From an uncultured Eubacteriales bacterium (lineage in GTDB: Bacteria; Bacillota; Clostridia; Christensenellales; Aristaeellaceae): a stretch of DNA of 51,023 bases. Every line of letters begins with the position of its first letter. Position 1 is the stretch's first letter. This document shows, in pieces, positions 8,644 to 16,796 of the stretch. The stretch lies in contig CADCJO010000023.1 of NCBI GenBank assembly GCA_902801765.1, forward strand, positions 1-51,023, in the 5' to 3' direction. Made by a program: the position numbers and the translations under genes. The notes under the pieces were generated by a model. The model saw only the letters and a program-made list of their open reading frames with translations, was not told the origin of the DNA and searched no databases.

Positions 8644-8966
8644 GTGTTGGTTACACCTCCAAATGATTCTGTGGGAAATGAGGGGTTGGGGCCGCTTTCT
8701 TCCTAATGAAAGACAAGGCGTAGATAACTTGTCCTCTTAGGCGCGCGGCCCGCGATGCGCTCCGCCCGCAACCCAGGCGGATTTTATGTGACAGCCGCAT
8801 GGTCCCCGCCGCTTTTCGTCGGGGCAGCCGCCCACACAGGCTTGTCTGCTTGGTAAGATGGGGTATCCGGTGCTGCGAATCGTTGGATTCGCGCGGGGAA
8901 CGCCGTCCCCGGCGTCTGTTGTTGCCAGGCGCTCGGGACGGCGCTCCCATTGTAGCGCAGGGTGGG
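8644..8966 (-). promoter_or_regulatory. 323-base structured spacer upstream of rpsM (candidate alpha-operon leader)
   Basis: No gene. Several clean hairpins on the minus strand: GCGAATC/GATTCGC (8875-8892), TCCGCC/GGCGGA, CCCCG/CGGGG and GACAAG/CTTGTC. Two pairings exclude each other: GGGGA/TCCCC (8895-8899 with 8906-8910) and the 9-bp CGCCGTCCC/GGGACGGCG (8901-8909 with 8935-8943). In E. coli the S4 repressor binds a pseudoknot just before rpsM; this spacer is at the same place. No convincing internal promoter was seen. Function as a leader is inference. Confidence 0.5.
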
Positions 8967-9080
8967 TTAGCCCTGACGCTGCTTATGCTTGGGGTTTTCG
9001 CAAATCACCATCACGCGGCCCTTGCGCTTGATGATCTTGCACTTTTCGCAGATGGGCTTCACAGAAGGACGGACTTTCAT
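8967..9080 (-). CDS. rpmJ: 50S ribosomal protein bL36
   Basis: 37-residue zinc-ribbon protein of the large subunit, too short for most ORF cut-offs. It begins [15 protein letters not shown] and ends [11 protein letters not shown]; the ligands C-x2-C, C and H of the zinc-binding form are all present. It follows infA by 27 bases, the usual order. The stop is followed by the long spacer before rpsM. Confidence 0.97.
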   Translation of the reverse strand: MKVRPSVKPICEKCKIIKRKGRVMVICENPKHKQRQG

Positions 9081-9107
9081 TGGGGTTCTACCTCCTTAAG
9101 GTACGAA

Positions 9108-9329
9108 TCAATTCTTGCTGCGCCACGTAATGCGGCCGCGGGTCAAGTCGTAGGGGGAGAGCTCGATCGTGACCTTATCCCCCGGGTAAATGCGGATGAA
9201 GTTCATGCGCATTTTGCCGGAAATATGGGCCATGATGCGATGGCCGTTCGGCAGTTCAACCTGGAACATGGCATTGGGCAGCGCCTCAATGACCTTGCCT
9301 TCCATTTCGATGACATCGTCCTTGGACAA
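9108..9329 (-). CDS. infA: Translation initiation factor IF-1
   Basis: OB-fold factor binding the ribosomal A site during initiation, 73 aa. [20 protein letters not shown] and the [12 protein letters not shown] and [18 protein letters not shown] segments are diagnostic. The start codon is TTG (9329), with GGGAGG about 9 bases upstream; no in-frame ATG precedes the conserved region. Five bases after the KOW-type gene. Confidence 0.97.
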   Translation of the reverse strand: MSKDDVIEMEGKVIEALPNAMFQVELPNGHRIMAHISGKMRMNFIRIYPGDKVTIELSPYDLTRGRITWRSKN

Positions 9330-9334
9330 TCGGA

Positions 9335-9643
9335 TTAACCCTCCCTGTTCTCGTTCGGCGATTCTTCGCCATGGGCATTGCGTCGGAGCGGAGAAAGCGC
9401 CTTGCGGATGTCGCTGTCCTTGAGCTGTCCCTTCTCCTGCAGCATCAGAAGTTCGGGAAATTCATGGGGACATGCCGCCAGATGCTTGCGCCGTTTTTTC
9501 TTCATGTGATCCAGCTTCCGGGTATCCCCGTCCGCCATCATCACAAATTCGGCGTCCAACGTATATAATACCACAAAGTACCTGCCTTTGTCACGCCCTT
9601 TTTTTGAAAAAACTGCGTAACCGGGCAAAATTGGCGGTTTCAC
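9335..9643 (-). CDS. KOW-type RNA-binding protein between map and infA (L14E/L6E/L27E-like)
   Basis: Small basic protein, about 102 aa. The segment [20 protein letters not shown], followed by [21 protein letters not shown], matches the small KOW-domain proteins that many Firmicutes encode at this place and that are annotated as L14E/L6E/L27E-like. The C-terminal 40 residues are hydrophilic. The start is uncertain: GTG 9643 gives the usual family N-terminus, with GAGGGAG about 13 bases upstream; the frame stays open to a TTG at 9712. Probably ribosome- or RNA-associated; exact role unknown. Confidence 0.75.
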   Translation of the reverse strand: MKPPILPGYAVFSKKGRDKGRYFVVLYTLDAEFVMMADGDTRKLDHMKKKRRKHLAACPHEFPELLMLQEKGQLKDSDIRKALSPLRRNAHGEESPNENREG

Positions 9644-9721
9644 TGTATTCTTTGAGCTCCCTCTCGGTAAATTAACTGAATAGCAGGACCGATCCTTGTG
9701 AATTTTTCCCAACTCATCGGT

Positions 9722-10492
9722 TCAGTCTTTCCAGACGAAGCCGGGCAACGTCAGGATTTCCGGCAGGCCCTTGGGCGTAATTGCCAACGTATGTTCGTAA
9801 TGGGCAGCGGGCGAGTGGTCGTTGGTCACGATCGTCCAGCCGTCGCTGAGCTGATGCACCTGCCAGCGTCCCATGGCGATCATGGGTTCGACGCAGAAGG
9901 TCATGCCGGGACGGATGCGGGAGCCGTGGCCCGCCAGGCCGAAGTTGGGCACCGCGGGGTCCTCGTGCATTTCCTTGCCGATGCCGTGACCGGTCAGGTC
10001 GCGCACGACGCCATAGCCGTGGGCTTCGGCGTGGCTCTGCACCGCGTGGCTCACGTCGCCGATGCGGTTGCCGTTGACGGCCTGCCGCGCGCCCAGCCAG
10101 AAGCATTCCTCTGTAACCTGGATCAGCTTTTGCTTTTCTGCGCTGATCTTGCCGATGGGGGCGGTAAAGCAGCTGTCCGCTTGCCACCCGTCCAGGGCCA
10201 GCGTCACATCGATGGAAATGATGCTGCCTTCTCTGAGCTCCACGTTCTTGGAGGGGATGCCATGCACCACCTCGTCGTCGATGGACGCGCAGATGGACGC
10301 GGGATAACCGCAGTAGCCAAGCTCCGTGGGGATACCGCCGCCCTTGCGGATGTGTTCATCCACAAAGGCGTTGATATCCATCGTCGTCATACCGGGCTGA
10401 ATGATCTCCCGGGTCGCTGCCAGCACGTCGTGGAGCAGATGCCCCGCGCTGCGCATCTTGGCCAGCTGAATGGGATTTTTAATACTGATCAT
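9722..10492 (-). CDS. map: Methionine aminopeptidase, type I
   Basis: Removes the N-terminal methionine from nascent proteins. 256 aa, type Ia length. Metal ligands are in their usual places: SIDVTLALDGWQADSCF (two Asp), LTGHGIGKEMHE (His), CVEPMIA (Glu) and AHYEHTLAIT (Glu). The start overlaps the adk stop by four bases (ATGA), so translation is coupled. Order adk-map-infA is standard for Firmicutes. Confidence 0.98.
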   Translation of the reverse strand: MISIKNPIQLAKMRSAGHLLHDVLAATREIIQPGMTTMDINAFVDEHIRKGGGIPTELGYCGYPASICASIDDEVVHGIPSKNVELREGSIISIDVTLALDGWQADSCFTAPIGKISAEKQKLIQVTEECFWLGARQAVNGNRIGDVSHAVQSHAEAHGYGVVRDLTGHGIGKEMHEDPAVPNFGLAGHGSRIRPGMTFCVEPMIAMGRWQVHQLSDGWTIVTNDHSPAAHYEHTLAITPKGLPEILTLPGFVWKD

Positions 10493-11121
10493 TTGAGTCC
10501 CAGCGTTTCACGCACTTTGGCGTAGTTTTCCTGCACCGTCGCCTTGGGAGCGCATTCCACGGTTTTGAGCAGGCCCTTCTTGGCATAGTAGTCAATCAGG
10601 GGCGCGGTCTGGGCGGCATACACCGCCAGGCGGTTCTTCACCGTTTCCGGCGCGTCGTCCTTGCGCTGCACAAGCTTTTCGCCGCAGTTGGCGCAGGTGT
10701 CCTTGCCGTTCAGGGTGCTGGTGTGATACGTCGCGCCGCACTTTAAGCACACGCGCCGTCCGCCCAGCCGGTTGATGATCACTTCGTCATCCAGGGCGAT
10801 ATTGAGCGCTACGTCGATCTTAGCGAACTTCGCTAGCGCTTCCGCCTGGGGAACCGTGCGGGGGAACCCGTCCAGGATGTAACCGTTCTTGCAGTCCTCC
10901 GCCTGGAGCCGGTCCTTCACGATGCCGATGACCACTTCGTCCGGCACCAGCTCGCCCGCTTCGATATACCGCTTGGCGCTCAGGCCCATTTCGGTGCCCG
11001 CTTTCATCGCCTGGCGGAGCATATCGCCGGTGGAAATCTGGGGGATGCCCGCGTCAGCCATCAGCAGCTGCGCCATCGTGCCTTTTCCCGCGCCGGGAGG
11101 GCCCAGAAAAATCAAATTCAT
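10489..11121 (-). CDS. adk: Adenylate kinase with zinc-binding lid
   Basis: Interconverts ATP+AMP and 2 ADP. 210 aa. P-loop GPPGAGKGT at residues 7-15, DGFPRT in the core, and a lid with two CxxC pairs (CLKCGATYH, then CANCGEKL), the structural zinc site common in Gram-positive enzymes. Start ATG 11121 is fixed by AGGAGGTG 6-8 bases upstream; the open frame extends further but runs through a palindrome. Overlaps map by four bases. Its own promoter is likely (11269-11297). Confidence 0.98.
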   Translation of the reverse strand: MNLIFLGPPGAGKGTMAQLLMADAGIPQISTGDMLRQAMKAGTEMGLSAKRYIEAGELVPDEVVIGIVKDRLQAEDCKNGYILDGFPRTVPQAEALAKFAKIDVALNIALDDEVIINRLGGRRVCLKCGATYHTSTLNGKDTCANCGEKLVQRKDDAPETVKNRLAVYAAQTAPLIDYYAKKGLLKTVECAPKATVQENYAKVRETLGLK

Positions 11122-11146
11122 ACCAGCACCTCCTATATTTTTTTTT

Positions 11147-11189
11147 CGGGGGAAACCACTCTTTGGAGGCCAAAGAGTGGTTTCCCCCG
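11147..11189. repeat. Perfect 20-bp hairpin ahead of adk
   Basis: Arms 11147-11166 and 11170-11189 are exactly complementary with a 3-base loop; the stem begins CGGGGGAAACC. The flank ACCCCCTTCC follows on the plus strand, as in the similar palindromes at 30072-30120 and in the family 2 repeats. On the adk mRNA it is followed by an A run and the ribosome binding site, so it is not a terminator for the operon. Confidence 0.7.
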
Positions 11190-11268
11190 AACCCCCTTCC
11201 GAGAAAGCCGAATAGGGTTCAGGTTTTATCTTACTCTTTAATCTCCAATTTGGCAAATTATCCCACAT

Positions 11269-11297
11269 ATAGTATCTATGAACAGGAATGAACACAA
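11269..11297 (-). promoter_or_regulatory. Candidate promoter of adk-map-infA
   Basis: Minus strand: TTGTGT (11297-11292), 17-base spacer, TACTAT (11274-11269). It lies in the 278-base gap between secY and adk, the place where the spc and alpha operons separate in other bacteria. Confidence 0.45.
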
Positions 11298-11322
11298 TTT
11301 AATATTCCTATACATAGAACGT

Positions 11323-11372
11323 GGAATGCCACCCCTGGGAGGGAACCATCGCTCCCGCCAGGGGTGCATTCC
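11323..11372 (-). other. Long hairpin after secY
   Basis: Arms 11323-11338 and 11358-11372 pair over 15 bp with one bulged base; an inner GGGAG/CTCCC extends it. No U run follows on the minus strand, so it may be a processing or stability element between secY and adk rather than an intrinsic terminator. Confidence 0.55.
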
Positions 11373-11399
11373 ATTGTGTTCCGTGGATTTTTCTTTCGA

Positions 11400-12671
11400 T
11401 TAACCCAGGAAGCCTTTGTAGTTGCGCATCACCAGCTGGCTCTCCACCTGGCGCACCGTCTCGATGGCCACGCTCACAGCAATCAGGATGGAAGAAGCGC
11501 CGAAAGGAATCTGCACTTGCTGCCAAACCGTCAGCAGGGAGGGAATGGTGGACAGGATGGCCAGGAACAGAGCGGCGAACAGGGTCAGGCGGTTTGAAGT
11601 CCGCTTGAGGAATTCCACGGTCTTGCTGCCGGTACGGATACCGGGGATGTGACCGCCCTGCTGCTGGATATTCTTGGCGATATCCTCAGGATTGAAGGTG
11701 ATGGAAGTGTAGAAGTAGCTGAACGCGATGATCAGCAGGGCGCACACGATCATGTACCAGGGAGAAGCCTGGTTCATGTTGGCGCTCCACCACTTGTACG
11801 CGCCGCTGTTGGTGCCGAACATAGCGAAGATCGTGCCCGGGAACGCCATGAAGGAGTAGGCGAAGATCAGGGGCAGCACGCCGACGCTCAGCAGTTTCAG
11901 CGGAATGTGGGTGCTCTGGCCGCCGTACATCTTCCTGCCCACCACGCGCTTGGCGTACTGGACGGGGATGCGGCGCTCGGCCATATCCACGAAAGTAACC
12001 ACAACCAGAATGAGCAGGGTGGAGATCAGGATCACAGCCAGCTGTCCCACAGCCGCCATGCCGCCGCCGTTGAAGATGCGGGCGGTCGCGGTGACGATGC
12101 CGTTGAACAGGTTGGAGATAATACCGGCAAAGATCAGCAGGGAGATGCCGTTGCCGATGCCGTTCTTGGTGATGCGCTCACCGATCCACATGGCCAGGGC
12201 AGTACCGCCGGCCATGATGATACCGATGGTCATATAACCGAAGAAGTTGGCATAGGCGGGCTTGATGGCGCGCAGACCGGCGATGATGCCGATGGCCTGC
12301 AGCGCGGCCAGGCCGACCGTGACATACCGGGTGATCCGGTTGATCTTTTTCTTGCCCTCTTCGCCGCCGTCCTTCTGCAGCCGCTCCAGCGCCGGAATGG
12401 CGATGGTGAGCAGCTGCATGATGATGGACGCGTTGATGTAGGGAGAAATACCCATGGCCATGATGGTCATTTGTCCGAAGGAATTACCGGTCATCATGTT
12501 CACCAGGCCCAGCATATCATACTGGCCCATGGCTTCCTGAACGGCCTTCACATCGACACCGGGTGCGGGAATGACGCTGACCAAACGGAAGATCAGCAGC
12601 ATGAAGAACGTGTAGAGCACCTTCTTGCGGAGCTCTGGAACCCGCCAGACGTTACGCAGGGTTTCCCACAT
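11400..12671 (-). CDS. secY: Preprotein translocase subunit SecY
   Basis: Channel subunit of the Sec translocon in the cytoplasmic membrane. 423 aa with about ten membrane segments. Diagnostic stretches: MGISPYINASIIMQLL, ITKNGIGNGISLLIFAGI and, near the C-terminus, GGHIPGIRTGSKT. The gene begins two bases after the rplO stop and ends the spc block; a 278-base gap with hairpins and a promoter candidate separates it from adk. Confidence 0.98.
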   Translation of the reverse strand: MWETLRNVWRVPELRKKVLYTFFMLLIFRLVSVIPAPGVDVKAVQEAMGQYDMLGLVNMMTGNSFGQMTIMAMGISPYINASIIMQLLTIAIPALERLQKDGGEEGKKKINRITRYVTVGLAALQAIGIIAGLRAIKPAYANFFGYMTIGIIMAGGTALAMWIGERITKNGIGNGISLLIFAGIISNLFNGIVTATARIFNGGGMAAVGQLAVILISTLLILVVVTFVDMAERRIPVQYAKRVVGRKMYGGQSTHIPLKLLSVGVLPLIFAYSFMAFPGTIFAMFGTNSGAYKWWSANMNQASPWYMIVCALLIIAFSYFYTSITFNPEDIAKNIQQQGGHIPGIRTGSKTVEFLKRTSNRLTLFAALFLAILSTIPSLLTVWQQVQIPFGASSILIAVSVAIETVRQVESQLVMRNYKGFLG

Positions 12672-12673
12672 CG

Positions 12674-13114
12674 TTACTTCACCTCGACTTTCCCGCCAAT
12701 CGCTTCGATCTTCTGCTTCGCGGACTCGGTGACCTTATCCACGTTCACAGTCAGCTTCTTGGTCAATTCGCCGCCGCCGAGCACCTTCACGCCATCCATG
12801 GGCTTCTTGATCAGGCCCGCTTCGATCAGCGCTTCGTTGGTGATCACGGTGCCGTCCTCGAAGCAATTGAGGGCGGACACGTTCACGATGGCGTATTCCT
12901 TGCCAAAGATGTTGGTAAAGCCGCGCTTGGGGATGCGGCGGGTCAGAGGCATCTGGCCGCCTTCGAAGCCGGGGCGCTTGCCGCCGCCGGAGCGCGCCTT
13001 GGCGCCCTTGTGGCCTTTACCGGAGGTTTTGCCCAACTGAGAGCCTACGCCTCGGCCGAGGCGCTTCGGGGCAGTCGTCGAACCGATAGCCGGTTGCAAC
13101 TCATGCAATTTCAT
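12674..13114 (-). CDS. rplO: 50S ribosomal protein uL15
   Basis: Large-subunit protein, 146 aa. [20 protein letters not shown], the glycine-rich [13 protein letters not shown] tail that reaches into the rRNA, and [17 protein letters not shown] are characteristic. Lies between rpmD and secY as usual, only two bases from secY, so the two are tightly linked. GGGAGG before the ATG. Confidence 0.98.
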   Translation of the reverse strand: MKLHELQPAIGSTTAPKRLGRGVGSQLGKTSGKGHKGAKARSGGGKRPGFEGGQMPLTRRIPKRGFTNIFGKEYAIVNVSALNCFEDGTVITNEALIEAGLIKKPMDGVKVLGGGELTKKLTVNVDKVTESAKQKIEAIGGKVEVK

Positions 13115-13134
13115 AGGGGTTATCCTCCCTTATC

Positions 13135-13317
13135 TTATTCGTTGACTTCCTCGACCTTGACCATGTGCTTCACCCGGAAGATCTGGCCGCGGACGCAGGG
13201 GTTGTCCTCCTTGATGACCGTCTGGCCGACCTTGCGCAGGCCCAGCGCAGCCACGGTGTCCTTATGCACCTGGAGGGAGGCGATGGGGGACTTGGTCAGG
13301 GTGATCTTCAGTTTCAT
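13135..13317 (-). CDS. rpmD: 50S ribosomal protein uL30
   Basis: 60-residue large-subunit protein. MKLKITLTKSPIASLQVHKD, then AALGLRKVGQTVIKEDNP and VKHMVKVEEV fit uL30 exactly. AAGGAGG before the ATG. Spacing of 14 bases to rpsE and 20 to rplO places it in the same transcript. Confidence 0.97.
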   Translation of the reverse strand: MKLKITLTKSPIASLQVHKDTVAALGLRKVGQTVIKEDNPCVRGQIFRVKHMVKVEEVNE

Positions 13318-13331
13318 CTTTCCAATCCTCC

Positions 13332-13916
13332 TTAGCCCACGATTTCTTCCACCGTCTTGCCGCGCATCTTGGCAACGGTTTCGGCGTTGCGCAGGCCCTT
13401 GAGGCCTTCGAGGGTGGCTTTCACGGTGTTGATGCGGTTGTTGGTGCCGAAGGTCTTGGTGCGGATGTCCTTCACGCCGGCCAGCTCCAGCACGGCGCGG
13501 GCGCCGCCGCCGGCGATAACGCCAGCGCCTTCTTCAGCGGGCAGCAGCACCACTTTGGCGGTGCCGAACAGGCCGTCGATGGCATGGGGGATGGTGGTGC
13601 CGGACATGGGCACGGTGACCAGATGCTTCATAGCGGCTTCCTTGGCCTTGCGGATGGCTTCGGGCACTTCCTTGGCCTTGCCGATGGCAGCGCCGACCTG
13701 GCCCTTTTCGTTGCCGACAACGACCAGCGCGGCGAAGCGGAAGTTCTTACCGCCCTTGACAACCTTGGTAACCCTGTTCAGGGCGACCAGGCGTTCTTTC
13801 CATTCGCTTTCGGGCTGTTCGCGGTCCCGACGGTCCCGGCGGTCCCGACGCTCGAAGGGGCGATCCTGCCGATCGTTTTTACGGTCGTTCTGACGATCGT
13901 TTTCGTTCATAGGCAT
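13332..13916 (-). CDS. rpsE: 30S ribosomal protein uS5 with charged N-terminal extension
   Basis: Small-subunit protein important for decoding accuracy. The core ([53 protein letters not shown]) is standard. At 194 aa it is about 25-30 longer than common because of an N-terminal tail rich in Asn, Asp and Arg (residues about 1-40, with [10 protein letters not shown]); the DNA there is a short imperfect tandem repeat of CGGTCCCGA-like units (plus strand, about 13820-13857). GGAGG is 10 bases before the first ATG, which supports the long form. Confidence 0.97.
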   Translation of the reverse strand: MPMNENDRQNDRKNDRQDRPFERRDRRDRRDREQPESEWKERLVALNRVTKVVKGGKNFRFAALVVVGNEKGQVGAAIGKAKEVPEAIRKAKEAAMKHLVTVPMSGTTIPHAIDGLFGTAKVVLLPAEEGAGVIAGGGARAVLELAGVKDIRTKTFGTNNRINTVKATLEGLKGLRNAETVAKMRGKTVEEIVG

Positions 13917-13933
13917 GTTACGTTTTCCTCCCC

Positions 13934-14302
13934 TTAGAAGTTCAGCCCGGCTTCGCGGGCGGCGGCGGCCAGGGCGGCCACACGGCCGGTGTACAGGTAA
14001 CCGCCGCGGTCGAACACGACGTCCTTGATTCCGGCGGCGATGGCGCGTTCGGCCACCAGCTTGCCCACCAGCTCAGAAGCGCCGGTCTTGCTCTTGTCGT
14101 CCAGCTGGCCGCGGATGGCGGGATCCAGCGTGGAGGCGGACACCAGGGTCACGCCCTTGGTGTCGTCGATGACCTGCGCATAAATGCTCTTGTTGCTGCG
14201 GTACACGCACAGGCGCGGCATTTCGGGGGTGCCGCTGATCTTTTTGCGGACGCGGGCGTGACGGATCACGCGCACTTCATTACGGTCGCGCTTATTGAAC
14301 AT
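13934..14302 (-). CDS. rplR: 50S ribosomal protein uL18
   Basis: 5S rRNA-binding protein, 122 aa. [20 protein letters not shown], the [14 protein letters not shown] stretch and the C-terminal [20 protein letters not shown] are diagnostic. Position between rplF and rpsE is standard; GGGAG before the ATG. Confidence 0.98.
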   Translation of the reverse strand: MFNKRDRNEVRVIRHARVRKKISGTPEMPRLCVYRSNKSIYAQVIDDTKGVTLVSASTLDPAIRGQLDDKSKTGASELVGKLVAERAIAAGIKDVVFDRGGYLYTGRVAALAAAAREAGLNF

Positions 14303-14320
14303 TTGCGTTCACTCCCTTTC

Positions 14321-14869
14321 TTACTTCTTACCGGCCTTGCCTTCCTTGCGGCGGATATGCTCGCCTTCGTACTTGATGCCCTTGCCCAGGTAGGGTTCGG
14401 GTTTCCGAATGGCGCGGATATCAGCGGCAATCCTGCCGACCTGCTGCTTGTCGATGCCCTTGACCACGATCTTGGTCTGCACGGGGGTCTCGTAAGAAAT
14501 ATTTTCTTCAGCCTGCAGGATCACAGGATGGGAGAAGCCGATGGCGATGTTCAAAGTTTTGCCGTTGTTTTCGGCGGCGGCACGATAACCGGTGCCGACC
14601 ATTTCCAGCGTCTTGGAGAAGCCTTCGGTCACGCCGACCACCATGTTGTGGATCAGGGCGCGATACAGGCCGTGCCAGGCGCGGTGCTGCTTATCGTCGC
14701 TGGGACGGGCAACCTTAATTTCGTTGTTTTCCAGCTTCACGCTGATATCGGGATTGATCTGCTGGGACAGCGTGCCCTTGGGGCCTTTCACGGTAACCAG
14801 ATTGTTATCATCAATGGTAACCGTCACGCCCGCGGGAACGGCAATCGGGAGCCTTCCGATACGAGACAT
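14321..14869 (-). CDS. rplF: 50S ribosomal protein uL6
   Basis: Large-subunit protein near the factor-binding site, 182 aa with two related domains. [25 protein letters not shown] and the C-terminal [20 protein letters not shown] are diagnostic. Follows rpsH and precedes rplR as usual, with a ribosome binding site of the AGGAGG type. Confidence 0.98.
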   Translation of the reverse strand: MSRIGRLPIAVPAGVTVTIDDNNLVTVKGPKGTLSQQINPDISVKLENNEIKVARPSDDKQHRAWHGLYRALIHNMVVGVTEGFSKTLEMVGTGYRAAAENNGKTLNIAIGFSHPVILQAEENISYETPVQTKIVVKGIDKQQVGRIAADIRAIRKPEPYLGKGIKYEGEHIRRKEGKAGKK

Positions 14870-14894
14870 AGTCTTTTACCTCCTGACGATCAGA

Positions 14895-15293
14895 TTACCA
14901 GATGTAGCAAAGCACTTCGCCGCCCATGTTTTCCTTCCGGGCAGCCTTGTCGGTCATCAGGCCCTTGGAAGTGGAAACGATGGCGATGCCCAGGCCGCCC
15001 AGAACCTTGGGCAGCTCTTCGCAGGTGGCGTACACCCGCAGGCCGGGCTTGGAGATGCGCTTGAGGCCAACGATGACGGGCTGTTTCTTTTCCAGATACT
15101 TGAGCCCGATCTTAATGCTGCCCTGCAGGCCATCCTGAATATTTTCAACCGATTTGATATACCCCTCATCAAGCAGGATCTTGGCGATGGACTTCTTGAT
15201 GTTGCTGGCGGGGATCACCACGCTGTCATGACGGGCGATCTGCGCGTTGCGAATACGGGTGAGCATATCGGCAATGGGATCATTGACAACCAT
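14895..15293 (-). CDS. rpsH: 30S ribosomal protein uS8
   Basis: 16S rRNA-binding protein, 132 aa. [30 protein letters not shown] and the C-terminal [18 protein letters not shown] are diagnostic. In E. coli S8 is the repressor of the spc operon; whether it acts here is unknown, but the spc block starts after a structured spacer (16797-17078). AAGGAGG before the ATG. Confidence 0.98.
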   Translation of the reverse strand: MVVNDPIADMLTRIRNAQIARHDSVVIPASNIKKSIAKILLDEGYIKSVENIQDGLQGSIKIGLKYLEKKQPVIVGLKRISKPGLRVYATCEELPKVLGGLGIAIVSTSKGLMTDKAARKENMGGEVLCYIW

Positions 15294-15311
15294 TTTATTA
15301 CCTCCTTATAC

Positions 15312-15497
15312 TTACCAGCTCGCTTTGCGCACGCCGGGGATCTGGCCTTTGTAGGCCAATTCGCGGAAGCAGATACGGCAGATGCCATACCGGCGGAGCA
15401 CGGAATGAGGCCGGCCGCACAGACGGCAGCGGGTGTAAGCGCGGGTAGAGAACTTGGCAGGCCGCGCCTGACGGATCTTCATGCTGGTTTTTGCCAT
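15312..15497 (-). CDS. rpsN: 30S ribosomal protein uS14, zinc-binding type Z
   Basis: 61-residue protein with the two CxxC pairs of the zinc-containing version (CRLCGRPHS, then CRICFREL), the form carried in the spc operon of most Gram-positive bacteria. C-terminus [11 protein letters not shown] is typical. Sits between rplE and rpsH. Confidence 0.97.
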   Translation of the reverse strand: MAKTSMKIRQARPAKFSTRAYTRCRLCGRPHSVLRRYGICRICFRELAYKGQIPGVRKASW

Positions 15498-15513
15498 TGT
15501 TGTTTCTCCTCCC

Positions 15514-16059
15514 TTACTGCTGAGCGAAGGGCATGCCCAGCAGCCGCAGCAGCTCCTTGGCCTCTTCGTCGGTCTTGGCGGTGGTCACGAAAATCATTTC
15601 CATGCCACGGATCTTTTCCACCTTATCGTATTCGATTTCGGGGAAGATCAGCTGTTCCTTGATGCCCAGGGCGTAATTGCCGCGGCCGTCGAAGGCCTTG
15701 GTGCTCACGCCGCGGAAGTCGCGGACGCGGGGCAGGGCGATGTTGACCAGCTTATCCATGAACTCTTCCATGCGGGAACCGCGGAGAGTCACCTTCGCGC
15801 CGACGTTCATGCCCTGACGGAGCTTGAAGTTGGCGACGCTCTTCTTGGCCTTGGTCACCAGGGGCTTCTGGCCCGCGATCTGGGTCAGTTCCGCCACGGC
15901 GGCTTCCAGCGCCTTGGCGTTGTCTTTGCAGTCGCCCAGGCCCATGTTGATGATGACCTTTTCCAGCCGGGGAATTTCCATCACGTTCTTATAGCCGAAC
16001 TTTTGCTGCAAGGCAGGCACAGCTTCGGCCAAATACTTTTCCTTAATACGGGTAGCCAT
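15514..16059 (-). CDS. rplE: 50S ribosomal protein uL5
   Basis: 5S rRNA-binding protein of the central protuberance, 181 aa. [39 protein letters not shown] and [18 protein letters not shown] are diagnostic, as is the C-terminal [20 protein letters not shown]. Order rplX-rplE-rpsN is standard. Confidence 0.98.
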   Translation of the reverse strand: MATRIKEKYLAEAVPALQQKFGYKNVMEIPRLEKVIINMGLGDCKDNAKALEAAVAELTQIAGQKPLVTKAKKSVANFKLRQGMNVGAKVTLRGSRMEEFMDKLVNIALPRVRDFRGVSTKAFDGRGNYALGIKEQLIFPEIEYDKVEKIRGMEMIFVTTAKTDEEAKELLRLLGMPFAQQ

Positions 16060-16077
16060 TTGCTTGTTGCCTCCTTA

Positions 16078-16413
16078 TCAGTCGATCTGCGCGCCGCACT
16101 TGGGGCACACGCGCACGTTCTTCTTGCTGGCTTTGCCATCCTTGCCGGTGACTTCCACAACCTTGTGGCCGACGCGGATCGCTTTGCCGCATTTGGGGCA
16201 GATGACCATCACGTTGCTGGCATCAATGAAGGCTTCCTTCTTGATGATGCCGCCGGGCTGGCCCTGCTGCTTGGATTTCTGGTGCTTGGTGACCATGGCC
16301 ACGCCTTCCACCACGACCTTGCCGGTCTTGGGAGCGGCGGCGACCACCTTGCCCTTGGCGCCCTTGTCCTTGCCGGAGATGACAACGACCTGATCCTTGG
16401 CTTTTACAAACAT
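16078..16413 (-). CDS. rplX: 50S ribosomal protein uL24
   Basis: Assembly-initiating large-subunit protein, 111 aa. The KOW motif VVVISGKDKGAKGKVVAAAP is near the N-terminus; the C-terminal half carries CPKCGKAIRVGHK and CPKCGAQID, two CxxC pairs that probably bind zinc. Start chosen at ATG 16413, 9 bases after AAGGAGG; an ATG at 16419 is only 3 bases from that site. Confidence 0.96.
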   Translation of the reverse strand: MFVKAKDQVVVISGKDKGAKGKVVAAAPKTGKVVVEGVAMVTKHQKSKQQGQPGGIIKKEAFIDASNVMVICPKCGKAIRVGHKVVEVTGKDGKASKKNVRVCPKCGAQID

Positions 16414-16427
16414 CTTCATTGTCCTCC

Positions 16428-16796
16428 TTACAGCACTTCGGGAGCGAGGGACACGATCTTCATGTAGTCCTTCTCACGCAGTTCGCGGGCAACCGGCCCA
16501 AAGATGCGGGTGCCGCGGGGCATTTTGTCGTTGCCGATGATGACGGCGGCGTTATCGTCGAAACGAATGTAGCTGCCATCGGGGCGGCGCTGGGGCTGAT
16601 GCAGACGAACGACCACGGCCTTGACCACGTCGCCCTTCTTCACCTGGCCACCGGGCGTTGCGGACTTCACAGAGGCGACGATAACATCGCCGATGGAAGC
16701 GTAACGCACATGGGACCCACCCAGCACGCGAATGCACATGATTTCCTTGGCGCCGGAGTTATCGGCGACCTTGAGTCGCGTTTGCGGCTGAATCAT
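16428..16796 (-). CDS. rplN: 50S ribosomal protein uL14
   Basis: Large-subunit protein at the subunit interface, 122 aa. [35 protein letters not shown] and the C-terminal [17 protein letters not shown] are diagnostic. It is the first gene of the spc operon in E. coli; here too it is separated from rpsQ by a long spacer (282 bases), while all neighbouring gaps are short. Confidence 0.98.
   Translation of the reverse strand: MIQPQTRLKVADNSGAKEIMCIRVLGGSHVRYASIGDVIVASVKSATPGGQVKKGDVVKAVVVRLHQPQRRPDGSYIRFDDNAAVIIGNDKMPRGTRIFGPVARELREKDYMKIVSLAPEVL

Noticed and set aside
11323-11372. Intrinsic terminator after secY
   Set aside because: The stem is strong but no U run follows on the minus strand, so it is listed only as a hairpin.
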